Counted from the stretch's first letter, positions 22,673 through 31,184 are shown. The stretch: 51,639 nt of DNA from Lutibacillus sp052034115 (GCA_052034115.1 JBPOIZ010000008.1:1-51639), one strand, 5' to 3'. Notes: generated by a model from the sequence alone, not told the origin. Numbers and translations are program-made.

Positions 22673-23185
22673 CTGCTGGGACACGATCTGGGCGGCTACC
22701 TGCGTGAGCAGCGTCAGTCCGCACAGTTGTCGTTGCGCCAGCTCGCCGAGCTCGCCGGTATCTCCAACCCCTATCTGTCTCAGATCGAGCGCGGCCTCAA
22801 GAGGCCGAGCGCGCAGATCCTCCAGCAGCTCGCCCGAGGGCTCGAGGTCTCTGCCGAGAGTTTGTACGTCCGGGCCGGTATCCTCGAGCCCGCCGACATC
22901 GACGGCGCTGCACCTGGGTCCGTCCGTGAGGCGGTCGTCGCGGATATCCGGTTGACTGACCGGCAACGTGCGATCCTGCTCGACCTTTACGAGTCCTTCG
23001 TCGGGGCCTCCGGCGAGGAGAAGTCCACGTCTGACGCCCTGACCGACACCGGCGAATCGGTGGGCGTCGTCACCACCCCGCGGCGCCGGAAGCCTCCGGC
23101 ACTGGCCGCCCCAACCGCTGCGGCGCTTACCACCCGCCGTCCCCAAACAACCCGGTCGTCCGGCCGGGAATCCTCGAAGGAGTAG
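22664..23185 (+). CDS. XRE-family HTH transcriptional regulator
   Basis: This 173-aa protein has an N-terminal helix-turn-helix (LREQRQSAQLSLRQLAELAG, ISNPYLSQIERGLKRPSAQ). A short central helix region follows (TDRQRAILLDLYESFVG), then a disordered Ser/Thr/Pro/Arg-rich tail. It lies 6 bases before the HBHA-like gene, the same order as the Rv0474-hbhA pair of mycobacteria, so it probably controls that gene. GTG at 22664 has a -10 six bases upstream and no Shine-Dalgarno sequence. Confidence 0.86.
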   Translation: MSKLLGHDLGGYLREQRQSAQLSLRQLAELAGISNPYLSQIERGLKRPSAQILQQLARGLEVSAESLYVRAGILEPADIDGAAPGSVREAVVADIRLTDRQRAILLDLYESFVGASGEEKSTSDALTDTGESVGVVTTPRRRKPPALAAPTAAALTTRRPQTTRSSGRESSKE

Positions 23186-23191
23186 GTACCC

Positions 23192-24370
23192 ATGGCACGA
23201 GCTGCCAAGATTCGCAAGTCGGTCACCGACCCCAAGCCCGTCATGGCGCTCATCGGTGCAACCGACCTCATGGTCGAGAAGGTCCGTGTGGCCGGCGACA
23301 AGGCCCAGGAGATCGACATCGACCCCAAGCAGTTGCAGAAGCGCCTGAGCGCCAAGGAGCTGCGCAAGCAGGGCAAGAAGGCCGCCGAGCGTGGCCGCAA
23401 GGCCGCCGAGAAGGCGATCGAGCAGGCCGCCGAGATGCCGGCCCTCGCCCTCAACCGTGGCCTGGAGATCGGTGACCAGGCCCAGGCCACCTACGGTGAG
23501 TTCACCGGAAAGGCGACCAAGACCTACGGCGACCTCGCCAAGCGTGGCGAGAAGGTCGTCAAGAAGGTCGGCGGGCAGAAGGCCTCGATCGACTTCAAGA
23601 GCCAGGCCGAGCAGACCCTCGCCCTGCTCGAAGGTGCCGCGGAGACGCTGCGCCAGGCCCTGGGGGAGACCCGGTCCTCGGCCCGCGCCACGATGACGAC
23701 CGGCCGCAAGGAGATCGCCGACGTCGTCGAGACGGTCAGCGAGGCAGTCGAGCACGCCGCCGAGGTCGTCGAGAAGGACGCAAGTGCGGCTGTCGACGCG
23801 GTCAAGTCAGGCGCTCGCCGCACCCGCACTGCCGTCAAGCGCACGTCGACCACCGCCCGCCGGCGCGCCGCCGACGTGGCGCACGACGCCGAGGCTGCCG
23901 TCTCCGGCGCTGCTGCCGCTGCCGCCAAGGCCGGCGACGCTGCGAAGGCCGCGGCCCAGAAGGTCGGCGCTGCACCGGCCCGCCGCGTGGCCACCCCGGC
24001 CCGCCCGGCCGCCCCGGTGAAGAAGGCCGCCCCGGTCAAGGTCACCCCGGCCAAGAAGGCTCCGGCCGTCAAGCGCACCGCCGTGCGGCGCGCCCCGGTC
24101 AAGGCCGCCCCGGCTGCCGCTCCCGCGGTGTCCGCTCCGGCCCCGTCGACCCCGGCCGCGACGCCGGTCAAGAAGGCTGCTCCGGCCCGGAAGAGCGCCC
24201 CCGCGAAGAAGGCGGCACCGGCGAAGGCCGCGGCGACCAAGACTGCGCCGGCCAAGGCTGCGCCGGCTAAGAAGGCCGCTTCGGCGAAGGCCACGACGGC
24301 TCGCCCGAGCCGCGCGGCCGTCAAGAGTGCGGCTGCCGCCCCGGCTGCGGACGCGACGCCCTCGGCCTGA
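23192..24370 (+). CDS. HBHA-like / histone-like Lys-Ala-Pro-rich protein
   Basis: This 392-aa protein has an N-terminal helical region (about residues 1-200) of coiled-coil type with KKAAERGRKAAEKAIEQAA. A long C-terminal tail of repeated KKAAPAK and KAAPAKKAA motifs follows. Such tails occur in mycobacterial heparin-binding hemagglutinin and in HU or histone H1-like proteins, and bind polyanions. It is about twice the length of mycobacterial HBHA, so adhesin and nucleoid roles are both possible. AAGGAG (23177-23182) is the ribosome site. A strong terminator follows. Confidence 0.75.
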   Translation: MARAAKIRKSVTDPKPVMALIGATDLMVEKVRVAGDKAQEIDIDPKQLQKRLSAKELRKQGKKAAERGRKAAEKAIEQAAEMPALALNRGLEIGDQAQATYGEFTGKATKTYGDLAKRGEKVVKKVGGQKASIDFKSQAEQTLALLEGAAETLRQALGETRSSARATMTTGRKEIADVVETVSEAVEHAAEVVEKDASAAVDAVKSGARRTRTAVKRTSTTARRRAADVAHDAEAAVSGAAAAAAKAGDAAKAAAQKVGAAPARRVATPARPAAPVKKAAPVKVTPAKKAPAVKRTAVRRAPVKAAPAAAPAVSAPAPSTPAATPVKKAAPARKSAPAKKAAPAKAAATKTAPAKAAPAKKAASAKATTARPSRAAVKSAAAAPAADATPSA

Positions 24371-24387
24371 TCCACTCGGCACCCCTC

Positions 24388-24423
24388 CAGGGGCCAACTC
24401 CCCAGCCGGGGAGTTGGCCCCTG
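24388..24423 (+). terminator. Strong hairpin terminator
   Basis: A 16-bp perfect stem (24388-24403 with 24408-24423, core GGGGCCAACTCCCC) with loop AGCC lies 17 bases after the HBHA-like stop. No long T-run follows, but the stem is among the most stable in the window. Confidence 0.7.
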
Positions 24424-24479
24424 CTCGGTTTCCCCGCCGGCACGGTGAGTATTCGGGAGCTCTCTGGCAGACTCGCCGC

Positions 24480-25466
24480 GTGACCGGCATACCGGCGTCG
24501 ACGGCGACGCAACAGCCCAGCCCAGCCTTGACGGACGCGGCCATCGTCGCCCATGTCGTGCGCTCCGGGGTCATCGAGAGCGTGCATCGTGGCTCAGTGG
24601 TGGTCACCGACGCCGACGGCTCGGTGCACTGGTCGCTTGGCGATCCCCAGGGATCGGTCTTCCCGCGGTCGTCGCTCAAGCCGGTGCAGGCGCTGGCCAT
24701 GGTCGAATCCGGGCTCGACCTGCCCCCCGAGCTGCTGGCTCTGGTCTGTGCCTCTCACTCGGGCGAGGAACGCCACGTCGTCGGCGTCCGGCGCATCCTC
24801 GGCACCGTCGGGCTGGTCGAGACCGCACTGCAGAACACTCCCGACCTGCCGTATGACGAGACGACCCGTAAGGCGGCCATCGCAGCCGGCCGCCAGCCCG
24901 AGAGCGTGACCCAGAACTGCTCCGGAAAGCACGCTGGGATGCTCGCCACCTGCGTCGTCAACGACTGGCCGACGTCGGCCTACCGAGACCCGGAGCATCC
25001 CCTGCAGCGGGTCATCACGGCGGTCGTCGAGCGACTGTGCGGCCCGGTCGACGCCCTGGCCGTCGATGGGTGCGGGGCACCCGTGCACCACGTGCCGCTC
25101 GTCGGCCTGGCTCGCGCGTTCGGCGCTCTCGCGGCGGCGCAGGCCGGGCCGCAGCACCGCGTGGCCGAAGCGATGTCGAGCTACCCCGAGATGGTCGGCG
25201 GCAAGGGCCGCGGCGTCTCAGCGGTCATGTCGGCGTCCCCAGGCCTCATTGCCAAGGACGGCGCTGAGTCGGTCTATGCCGTCGGCCTGCCGGATGGTCG
25301 CGGCATCGCGGTGAAGATCGCCGACGGCTTCCCCCGGGCCGCGCCGGTGGTCTGTGCCCAGGTGTTGCGCGCCGTGGGCCTGCCCGACGAGGCTCTTGAC
25401 GACCTCGAGCGCTCGCCGATCCTCGGCCACGGCGAGCCGGTCGGTGCTGTCGTGGCCGCCTTCTGA
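24480..25466 (+). CDS. Asparaginase (Rhizobium-type, PF06089 family)
   Basis: This 328-aa enzyme belongs to the thermolabile L-asparaginase II group, not the classical AnsA fold. Family motifs are SSLKPVQALAMVESG (nucleophile Ser and the Lys), CASHSGEERHVVGV, QNCSGKHAGMLATC, DGCGAPVHHVPL and MVGGKGR. It releases ammonia from asparagine. The start is GTG at 24480; it is followed 3 bases later by dtd. Confidence 0.88.
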   Translation: MTGIPASTATQQPSPALTDAAIVAHVVRSGVIESVHRGSVVVTDADGSVHWSLGDPQGSVFPRSSLKPVQALAMVESGLDLPPELLALVCASHSGEERHVVGVRRILGTVGLVETALQNTPDLPYDETTRKAAIAAGRQPESVTQNCSGKHAGMLATCVVNDWPTSAYRDPEHPLQRVITAVVERLCGPVDALAVDGCGAPVHHVPLVGLARAFGALAAAQAGPQHRVAEAMSSYPEMVGGKGRGVSAVMSASPGLIAKDGAESVYAVGLPDGRGIAVKIADGFPRAAPVVCAQVLRAVGLPDEALDDLERSPILGHGEPVGAVVAAF

Positions 25467-25469
25467 GCC

Positions 25470-25907
25470 ATGCGGGTCGTCCTGCAGCGGGCCACCGCGG
25501 GCACGGTCCACGTCGCCGGTGAACTCGTGGGACAGCTCGACGGGCCGGGCGTCGTCGCTCTGGTGGGGGTCACCCACACCGATGGCCCGACGCAGGTGGC
25601 CTGGATGGCCCGGAAGATCGCCGGGCTGCGGTTGTTCGACGACGAGACAAGTCTGGTGGATCGCGCCGCAGCGGTGCTGCTCGTGAGCCAGTTCACGCTG
25701 TACGCCGATCTACGCAAGGGGCGGCGTCCCTCGTGGTCGAAGGCGGCCCCCGGGGAGGTCGCCGAGCCGCTGGTTGACGCGTTGGCCGATGCGCTTCGAG
25801 CCATGGGTCTGGTCGTGGCCCAGGGCCGGTTCGGTGCGGCGATGGAGGTGCGGATCGTCAACGACGGTCCCTACACGCTGGTCGTCGACACTCCCGAGGT
25901 CACCTAG
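25470..25907 (+). CDS. dtd: D-aminoacyl-tRNA deacylase
   Basis: This 145-aa dimeric enzyme clears D-amino acids wrongly charged to tRNA. Both signature loops are present: SQFTLYADL (residues about 73-81) with the catalytic Thr, and NDGPYTLVVD near the C-terminus with the Gly-cisPro. Length is typical. It lies 3 bases after the asparaginase gene, so it is co-transcribed. Confidence 0.95.
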   Translation: MRVVLQRATAGTVHVAGELVGQLDGPGVVALVGVTHTDGPTQVAWMARKIAGLRLFDDETSLVDRAAAVLLVSQFTLYADLRKGRRPSWSKAAPGEVAEPLVDALADALRAMGLVVAQGRFGAAMEVRIVNDGPYTLVVDTPEVT

Positions 25908-25910
25908 AGT
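25905..25910 (+). promoter_or_regulatory. -10 element of the DUF2516 gene (leaderless)
   Basis: TAGAGT, which includes the dtd stop codon TAG, is followed by six bases and GTG at 25917. Confidence 0.5.
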
Positions 25911-25916
25911 GGTGCG

Positions 25917-26237
25917 GTGAACAGCATCGTCGCGCTCCAAGGCTGGCTGGCCCAGATCCTCGGGCTGGCAGCTCTCGCCCTCGAGGTCTTCGCCCTCGTC
26001 GACGCGGCCCGGCATACCCCTGAGGTGTATGTTGCTGCCGGCAAACGGACGAAGGGTTTCTGGCTGGGCCTCACCGCGGCTGCCGCGGCGGTCGGCTTCC
26101 TGTCCATCTGGAACGTCCTGAGCCTGCTGTCCATCGCAGCGATCGTTGTCGCCTCGGTCTACCTCGCGGACGTGCGACCGGCCCTGCGCTCGGTGCGGGG
26201 CCGGGGCGGGGGCAGTGGCCCCTACGGACCCTGGTGA
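25917..26237 (+). CDS. DUF2516-family membrane protein
   Basis: This 106-aa small membrane protein has an amphipathic opening (LQGWLAQILGLAALALEVFALVDAARH) and two further hydrophobic helices (FWLGLTAAAAAVGFLSIW, LSIAAIVVASVYLADVRPAL). The C-terminal tail is Gly-rich and basic. It matches the DUF2516 pattern of actinobacteria; the function is unknown. It is short but well supported by its leaderless start. Confidence 0.8.
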   Translation: MNSIVALQGWLAQILGLAALALEVFALVDAARHTPEVYVAAGKRTKGFWLGLTAAAAAVGFLSIWNVLSLLSIAAIVVASVYLADVRPALRSVRGRGGGSGPYGPW

Positions 26238-26358
26238 CCGACAACCTAGGACGAATCGACCACGGCGGATGCTCTCATAGGGCACACTGGCATGCGGCGC
26301 GGTGGGGCGCCAGCAGGGCATTCTTGGGGGAAACAACATGATTGAAGGAGTAGCCGTC

Positions 26359-26778
26359 ATGGCCACGTCCACCGAGGGCGACGCCGCTCCGCGGCACACG
26401 CCGGACGAGTACGACCTCGGGAGCCGGGATCCGCGCATCGACATCTTCGTGGCCGAGCGGCCGTGGGGTGACTTCCGGCAGTTCGTCTCCAACGAGCAGG
26501 TGACCGTCAAGATCATCAGCGTCTCGCCGGGTCACCGACTCTCCCTGCAACGGCACAGTCACCGCGGGGAGATGTGGCAGATACTCGACGGGCCGATGGA
26601 CATCACCATCGACGACCACCAGTTCGTCGCCCAGCCGGGCGAGTCGGTGTGGGTGCCGCATGGCGCCGTCCACCGCCTGGGCAACAGCGGCGATGCCCCG
26701 TGCCGCATCCTCGAGGTCGCTTTCGGTCATTTCGACGAGGAGGACATCGTCCGCATCGAGGACGACTACACCCGCTGA
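26359..26778 (+). CDS. Cupin protein, mannose-6-phosphate isomerase-like
   Basis: This 139-aa single cupin domain resembles the C-terminal half of type II phosphomannose isomerases. ERPWGDFRQF, LQRHSHRGEMWQILDG (metal-binding His, His, Glu) and GESVWVPHGAVHRLGN (last His) are all in place. ATG at 26359 is chosen over 26338 because AAGGAG (26345-26350) lies 8 bases upstream. Its 3' end overlaps the convergent methyltransferase gene by 13 bases. The 120 bases upstream show no other gene. Confidence 0.85.
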   Translation: MATSTEGDAAPRHTPDEYDLGSRDPRIDIFVAERPWGDFRQFVSNEQVTVKIISVSPGHRLSLQRHSHRGEMWQILDGPMDITIDDHQFVAQPGESVWVPHGAVHRLGNSGDAPCRILEVAFGHFDEEDIVRIEDDYTR

Positions 26779-27605
26779 GCTGATCGCCGCCCCGGTGGCG
26801 TCGGTCCCTCCGGGGCCACGTCGGCCCAGGCGATGGTGATCTCACCGAGGCGCCACCGCTGCGGTCCGTCCAGGACCGTCCACCCGCGTTCGCGCAACCC
26901 ATCGACGGCCGCGACGAAACGCTGACGCACCCCGAAACTGCTCAAGGGGGCTGCCCGCACCCATGCATCGGTGAGGTCGGTGAGCAGGGTATGGACCCGC
27001 TCACCAGGCACGTTGCGGTGGATAAGCGCCTTGGGCAGCCGCTCGGCGATCTCGGCGGGATCGTGCAGACCGCGCAGCCGCATGGACAGGGTCAGGCTGA
27101 TCGGCCCGGCCTGGCCGAGGGTGGCCCAGGTGGCCAGCCGGCCGAGCTCGTCGCAGGTGCCGTCGATGGCGATGCCGTCCGGAGCCAGCCGCGACATCAT
27201 CGTCGTCCACGCGGGCTGCACCTCGGCCTCGTCATACTGGCGCAGGACGTTGAAGGCGCGCACGACGATCGGTCGGGCACCCCCCTGGAGGGGGATCTCG
27301 AACCCCCCATGGACGAACCGCAGCCCGTCCCGCTCCAGGGGTATGGCGCCAGCCACTCGCACCGGGTCGATCTCCACCCCCACGACCTCGACGTCGGGAC
27401 GCACAGCCCGCAGCCGCTGGGCAAGCTCGACCGTCGTCACCGGTGAGGCGCCATACCCGAGATCGACGACGACTGGCGCCTCGCCGGCGCCGCGGATCCG
27501 CCAGGCTTGCGGCCCGGTCAGCCATCGGTCGCAGCGCCGCAGCCGATTGGGGTTTGTCGTGCCCCTGGTGACCACCCCCTCGGGCCGGGTCGGGCGAGCG
27601 CCCAC
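26766..27605 (-). CDS. Class I SAM-dependent methyltransferase-like protein
   Basis: This 279-aa protein has a Rossmann-type SAM core. Motif I is VVVDLGYGASPVTTVELA, motif II is VVGVEID and the later strand is IVVRAFNVLRQY. Motif I is DLGYGASP rather than the common DxGxGxG, so cofactor binding is likely but not certain. The start is GTG at 27605 with AGGAGG four bases upstream. It is divergent from mshA, as in some other actinobacteria. The substrate is unknown. Confidence 0.75.
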   Translation of the reverse strand: MGARPTRPEGVVTRGTTNPNRLRRCDRWLTGPQAWRIRGAGEAPVVVDLGYGASPVTTVELAQRLRAVRPDVEVVGVEIDPVRVAGAIPLERDGLRFVHGGFEIPLQGGARPIVVRAFNVLRQYDEAEVQPAWTTMMSRLAPDGIAIDGTCDELGRLATWATLGQAGPISLTLSMRLRGLHDPAEIAERLPKALIHRNVPGERVHTLLTDLTDAWVRAAPLSSFGVRQRFVAAVDGLRERGWTVLDGPQRWRLGEITIAWADVAPEGPTPPGRRSAQRV

Positions 27606-27705
27606 GGATCCTCCTTGGCCGGGCCCGGCGGATCCGGGCGCGCAGTCGACGCCACGATTGTGCCCGTCGTCGGCGCTCGGGAATCATCAGGCCTCGACCG
27701 GGTGT

Positions 27706-27722
27706 TGCCACCTGAGGTGGCA
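27706..27722 (+). promoter_or_regulatory. Palindrome upstream of mshA
   Basis: TGCCACC-TGA-GGTGGCA is a perfect 7-bp inverted repeat ending 30 bases before the mshA start, in the 147-base gap between the divergent methyltransferase and mshA genes. It may be an operator or an mRNA hairpin. Confidence 0.45.
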
Positions 27723-27752
27723 GCCGTGACCGAGGACCCAGGAGGAGGTGTC

Positions 27753-29060
27753 GTGCGACCGTACAGCCAACTGCGCCGCGTCGCGATGATCAGCGTCCAC
27801 ACCTCCCCGCTGGCCCAACCCGGCACCGGTGATGCCGGCGGGCTGAATGTCTACGTGGCGGAGACGGCCAGGGAGCTGGCCCGGCGCGGCGTCGAGGTGG
27901 AGATCTTCACCCGGGCGACGAGCGCAGCCGACCCGGCGGTCAGCGAGCCGACGCCCGGGGTGTTGGTCGAGTCCTTGCTGGCCGGCCCCTACGAGGGGCT
28001 GGCGAAGAACGACCTTCCCGGCCAGCTGTGCGCCTTCGCCGCCGGTGTGATGCGAGCCCAGGCGGCCCGCCCGGAGGGTTGGTACGACCTGGTCCATTCG
28101 CACTACTGGCTGTCCGGACAGGTGGGTTGGGTCGCTGCCGACCGGGCGCAGATCCCGCTCGTCCACACGATGCACACCATGGCTCGGGTCAAGAACCGCC
28201 ACCTCGCCCACGGCGACACCCCAGAGCCAGCGGCCCGGGAGCTCGGTGAGGCACAGGTGGTCGCCGCGTCCGACGCGCTGGTGGCCAACACGGTCGCCGA
28301 GGCCAATGAGCTGGTGTCCTTGTACGACGCCGACCCGGCGAAGGTCGTCGTGGTCCCCCCGGGGGTGGACCTGTCGACGTTCTCACCGGGGGAGCGTGGC
28401 CTGGCGCGTCGCGCCCTGGGCATCCGACCCACGTCGAAGCTGGTCCTCTTCGTCGGCCGCATCCAGCCCCTCAAGGCCCCGGACGTCCTCGTCCGTGCGG
28501 TCGCCCAGATCAAGGCCCGACGCCCCGAGTGGGCTCAGGACCTGGAGGTCGCAGTGCTCGGCGGGGCGAGCGGCACCGGTCTGGAGCACCCCGAGGCACT
28601 CGGTGAGCTCGTGGACGACCTCGGTCTGCGCTCATGCGTGCGCTTCCTCCCGCCGGTGGGCCGCGCCGAGCTGGCTCGGTGGTATCGCGCCGCGGACCTC
28701 GTGGCGGTGCCGTCATACAGCGAGTCGTTCGGGCTCGTCGCGATCGAGGCGCTGGCCTGCGGCACCCCGGTGGTGGCCGCGCGCGTGGGCGGGCTGCCGA
28801 CGGCGGTCGGCGACGCCGGGGTCCTCGTCGACGGTCACCAGACGTCAGACTGGGCCGACGCCATCGAGTCCCTTCTTGCCGATGACGTACGGCGGGCAGG
28901 CCTGGCCCGGCGGGCCCGCACCCATGCCGCCACGTTCGGGTGGGGCGCGACAACAGATCGACTCATCCTCGCCTACGACCACGCGCTCGCCACCCGCACC
29001 CGCACACCCGTTCGCCGCGGGCTACCCCTTGTCGGGGTGCCGGCAGCGGTCGTGCCATGA
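27753..29060 (+). CDS. mshA: Mycothiol glycosyltransferase MshA
   Basis: This 435-aa GT4-family enzyme transfers GlcNAc from UDP-GlcNAc to 1L-inositol 1-phosphate, the first step of mycothiol synthesis. Motifs are MISVHTSPLAQPGTGDAGGL, HSHYWLSGQVGW, HTMHTMARVKN, FVGRIQPLKAPD and the closing ESFGLVAIEALACGTPVV (EX7E). GTG at 27753 has AGGAGG (27740-27745) seven bases upstream; an earlier in-frame GTG at 27726 is less well placed. The stop overlaps the next ATG. Confidence 0.94.
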   Translation: MRPYSQLRRVAMISVHTSPLAQPGTGDAGGLNVYVAETARELARRGVEVEIFTRATSAADPAVSEPTPGVLVESLLAGPYEGLAKNDLPGQLCAFAAGVMRAQAARPEGWYDLVHSHYWLSGQVGWVAADRAQIPLVHTMHTMARVKNRHLAHGDTPEPAARELGEAQVVAASDALVANTVAEANELVSLYDADPAKVVVVPPGVDLSTFSPGERGLARRALGIRPTSKLVLFVGRIQPLKAPDVLVRAVAQIKARRPEWAQDLEVAVLGGASGTGLEHPEALGELVDDLGLRSCVRFLPPVGRAELARWYRAADLVAVPSYSESFGLVAIEALACGTPVVAARVGGLPTAVGDAGVLVDGHQTSDWADAIESLLADDVRRAGLARRARTHAATFGWGATTDRLILAYDHALATRTRTPVRRGLPLVGVPAAVVP

Positions 29061-29596
29061 CCGCCGCCGACGAGCGGGCGGCGGCGTCCGTGGCGCGCGC
29101 CGGCGAGGTCATCACCGGTTACCTCACGGACACCGGGCTGGAGTGGGATCTCGGTGCGCGCGACGGGGAGTACGTCCTCACCCTGCCCGGCGAGCACAAG
29201 CAGAAGATCGCCGTCTCGCTGCTGGTGCGCCCGGACCACGTCTCGATCAGTTCCTTCCTGATCCGCAACCCGGACGAGAACCACGAGGCGTTCTACCGGT
29301 TCCTCCTCCGACGCAACCTGCGCCTGCCCGGTATGGCGTACGCCATCGACGACGCCGGCGACGTCTTCCTGCGCGGTGTCGTCGCCACCGACGCCCTCGA
29401 TGCCGGGCGACTCGACGAGCTCCTCGGGGTTGTCCATCAGGCCAGTGACGGTGTCTTCGACGAGTTGCTCGTCGTGGGCTTCCTCACGTCGATGCAACGC
29501 GAGTGGGACTGGCGCATCTCGCGGGGTGAGTCGACCCGAAATCTGGAGGCATTCCGCCACCTGCTCGCTCGCGACGGCGACCCGTCCGCGCAATAG
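29057..29596 (+). CDS. YbjN-domain protein
   Basis: This 179-aa cytoplasmic protein has the YbjN / type III chaperone-like fold: LEWDLGARDGEYVLTLPGEHKQKIAVSLLV, then HEAFYRFLLRRNLRLPGMAYAIDDAGDVFLRGVV. It starts in an ATGA overlap with mshA, so the two are translated together. Its role is unknown; coupling to mshA is common in actinobacteria and suggests a chaperone or regulatory partner. Confidence 0.82.
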   Translation: MTAADERAAASVARAGEVITGYLTDTGLEWDLGARDGEYVLTLPGEHKQKIAVSLLVRPDHVSISSFLIRNPDENHEAFYRFLLRRNLRLPGMAYAIDDAGDVFLRGVVATDALDAGRLDELLGVVHQASDGVFDELLVVGFLTSMQREWDWRISRGESTRNLEAFRHLLARDGDPSAQ

Positions 29597-29599
29597 GCT
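29594..29599 (+). promoter_or_regulatory. -10 element of gpm (leaderless)
   Basis: TAGGCT, which includes the YbjN stop codon TAG, is followed by seven bases and ATG at 29607. gpm can therefore be made separately from mshA. Confidence 0.55.
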
Positions 29600-29606
29600 T
29601 GGGGTC

Positions 29607-30356
29607 ATGAGCACCCCGATGACCCTCATCCTGCTTCGCCACGGCGAGAGCCAGTGGAACGCCCTCAACCTGTTCACCGGCTGGGTCGATGTCGACCTGA
29701 CCGAGAAGGGCCGCACGGAGGCGGTCCGCGGCGGCGTGCTCATGAAGGAAGCCGGCGTCCTGCCCGACGTCGTGCACACCTCGCTGCAGCGGCGGGCCAT
29801 CACCACGGCACATCTGTCGTTGGACGCCTGCGACCGCCACTGGATCCCGGTGGCCCGCTCGTGGCGCCTCAACGAGCGGCACTACGGCGCGCTTCAGGGC
29901 AAGAACAAGAAGCAGACGTTGCAGACCTATGGGGAGGAGCAGTTCATGCTCTGGCGTCGGTCCTACGACGTACCCCCGCCGGCGATCGCGGCCGACGACG
30001 AGTACGCCCAGACCGGTGACCCGCGCTATGCCGACCTCGGCGACGCCATGCCTGCCTCCGAGTGCCTCAAGGACGTCGTCACCCGGATGCTGCCCTACTT
30101 CGAGTCGGCCATCGTGCCCGACCTGCGGGCCGGCAAGACCGTGCTCGTCGCCGCTCACGGCAACAGCTTGCGCGCCTTGGTCAAACACCTGGACGGCATC
30201 AGCGACGACGCCATCGCGGGGCTGAACATCCCCACCGGTATGCCGTTGCTCTACCGCCTCGACGCAGATCTCAAGCCGTTGACCGCCGGTGGGCAGTATC
30301 TCGACCCGGAGTCGGCGGCCGCTGCCGCGGCTGCCGTCGCGGGCCAGGGCCGCTGA
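29607..30356 (+). CDS. gpmA: 2,3-bisphosphoglycerate-dependent phosphoglycerate mutase
   Basis: This 249-aa glycolytic enzyme interconverts 3- and 2-phosphoglycerate. All active-site blocks are present: LLRHGESQWN (phosphohistidine), TGWVDVDLTEKG, NERHYGALQGKNK and AAHGNSLRALVKHLDGI (second His). The start is ATG at 29607, leaderless. Its stop is one base from the stop of convergent phoU. Confidence 0.96.
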   Translation: MSTPMTLILLRHGESQWNALNLFTGWVDVDLTEKGRTEAVRGGVLMKEAGVLPDVVHTSLQRRAITTAHLSLDACDRHWIPVARSWRLNERHYGALQGKNKKQTLQTYGEEQFMLWRRSYDVPPPAIAADDEYAQTGDPRYADLGDAMPASECLKDVVTRMLPYFESAIVPDLRAGKTVLVAAHGNSLRALVKHLDGISDDAIAGLNIPTGMPLLYRLDADLKPLTAGGQYLDPESAAAAAAAVAGQGR

Positions 30357-30357
30357 C

Positions 30358-31014
30358 TCAGGCGTCCACCGGCCGCTGGTAGTGGCCGGTGACGAGGTAG
30401 ACCACTCGTCGCGCGATCGACACCGCGTGATCGGCATAGCGCTCGTAGTAGCGCCCGAGCAGCGCGAGATCGACCGCCTGCTCGACTCCGCCACTGAAAT
30501 CCGGGGCGAGGAGCGCCGCGTAGAGGTGGCGCTGCAGCGCGTCCATCGCGTCGTCGTCGCGCTCGAGTTCCAGACCGGCGTCAACATCGTGGGACCGGAT
30601 GACCTGTGCCGTCTTGCCGACCAGCCGCTTGGCCGCGAAGCCCATCTGGGCGATGGTGCTGTGCAGGTCCTGGGGAACGGCGGGACGCGGCTCCCGGAGC
30701 AAGGTGACGTCAGCGACGTGGCGGGCCAGGTCGCCCATGCGCTCCAGGTCCGAGGCCATCCGCATCGCGGTGACGACGATCCGCAGATCGGTGGCGACCG
30801 GCTGCTGTTGGGCGAGGATCGCCACGGCGTGCTCGTCCAGCTCGGCCCGGCGGGCGTCGATGAGGTCGTCGTCGGCGACAACGCTGCGGGCCAGCGCGGG
30901 GTCTGATTCCAGCAACGACGCCGTGGCCCGTGACATCGCCGTGCCGACCAGTTGGGTCAGGTCCACGAGCTGTTCGGTCAGCTCGTCCAGTCCGTGGTGG
31001 AACGCATCGCGCAT
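30358..31014 (-). CDS. phoU: Phosphate transport regulator PhoU
   Basis: This 218-aa protein has two PhoU three-helix repeats, each with the metal-binding signature: MRMASDLERMGDLARHVAD and LLGRYYERYADHAVSIARR. PhoU links Pst transport state to the SenX3-type kinase and keeps the Pho regulon off in high phosphate. It is divergent from senX3-regX3, its partners, with 170 bases between. Confidence 0.95.
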   Translation of the reverse strand: MRDAFHHGLDELTEQLVDLTQLVGTAMSRATASLLESDPALARSVVADDDLIDARRAELDEHAVAILAQQQPVATDLRIVVTAMRMASDLERMGDLARHVADVTLLREPRPAVPQDLHSTIAQMGFAAKRLVGKTAQVIRSHDVDAGLELERDDDAMDALQRHLYAALLAPDFSGGVEQAVDLALLGRYYERYADHAVSIARRVVYLVTGHYQRPVDA

Positions 31015-31138
31015 GTCGACTCTGCACCCTCGCTCGATTGCCGGATCGCGGGCCGATCAGCCCGCCCCGACCCTGGCAGCAGGACGTAAACGAGGGAGGG
31101 ACACCCGATGAACGGTGCGTGCCGCCGGGGCGTAGGGA

Positions 31139-31158
31139 GGCCCTGATGCGTCAGGGCT
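31139..31158 (+). promoter_or_regulatory. Palindrome at the senX3 promoter
   Basis: GCCCTGA-TGCG-TCAGGGC (31140-31157) is a perfect 7-bp inverted repeat, extended by a G-T pair. It overlaps the expected -35 of senX3, with the -10 TACCCT (31173-31178) downstream. It could be an operator for RegX3 or another factor; it does not match the GTTCACC PHO box. Confidence 0.45.
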
Positions 31159-31172
31159 GTCGCGTGCGTGCG

Positions 31173-31178
31173 TACCCT
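31173..31178 (+). promoter_or_regulatory. -10 element of senX3 (leaderless)
   Basis: TACCCT, six bases, then GTG at 31185. This decides the start over upstream in-frame codons. Confidence 0.6.
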
Positions 31179-31184
31179 GGTGAC

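Noticed and set aside
24000..24330. CRISPR-like or tandem DNA repeats
   Set aside because: The repetition is codon-level Lys/Ala/Pro in the HBHA-like tail, with no constant repeat length or spacers.
31101..31114. Possible PHO box before senX3 (ATGAAC)
   Set aside because: It is a single degenerate GTTCAT half-site without an 11-bp partner.
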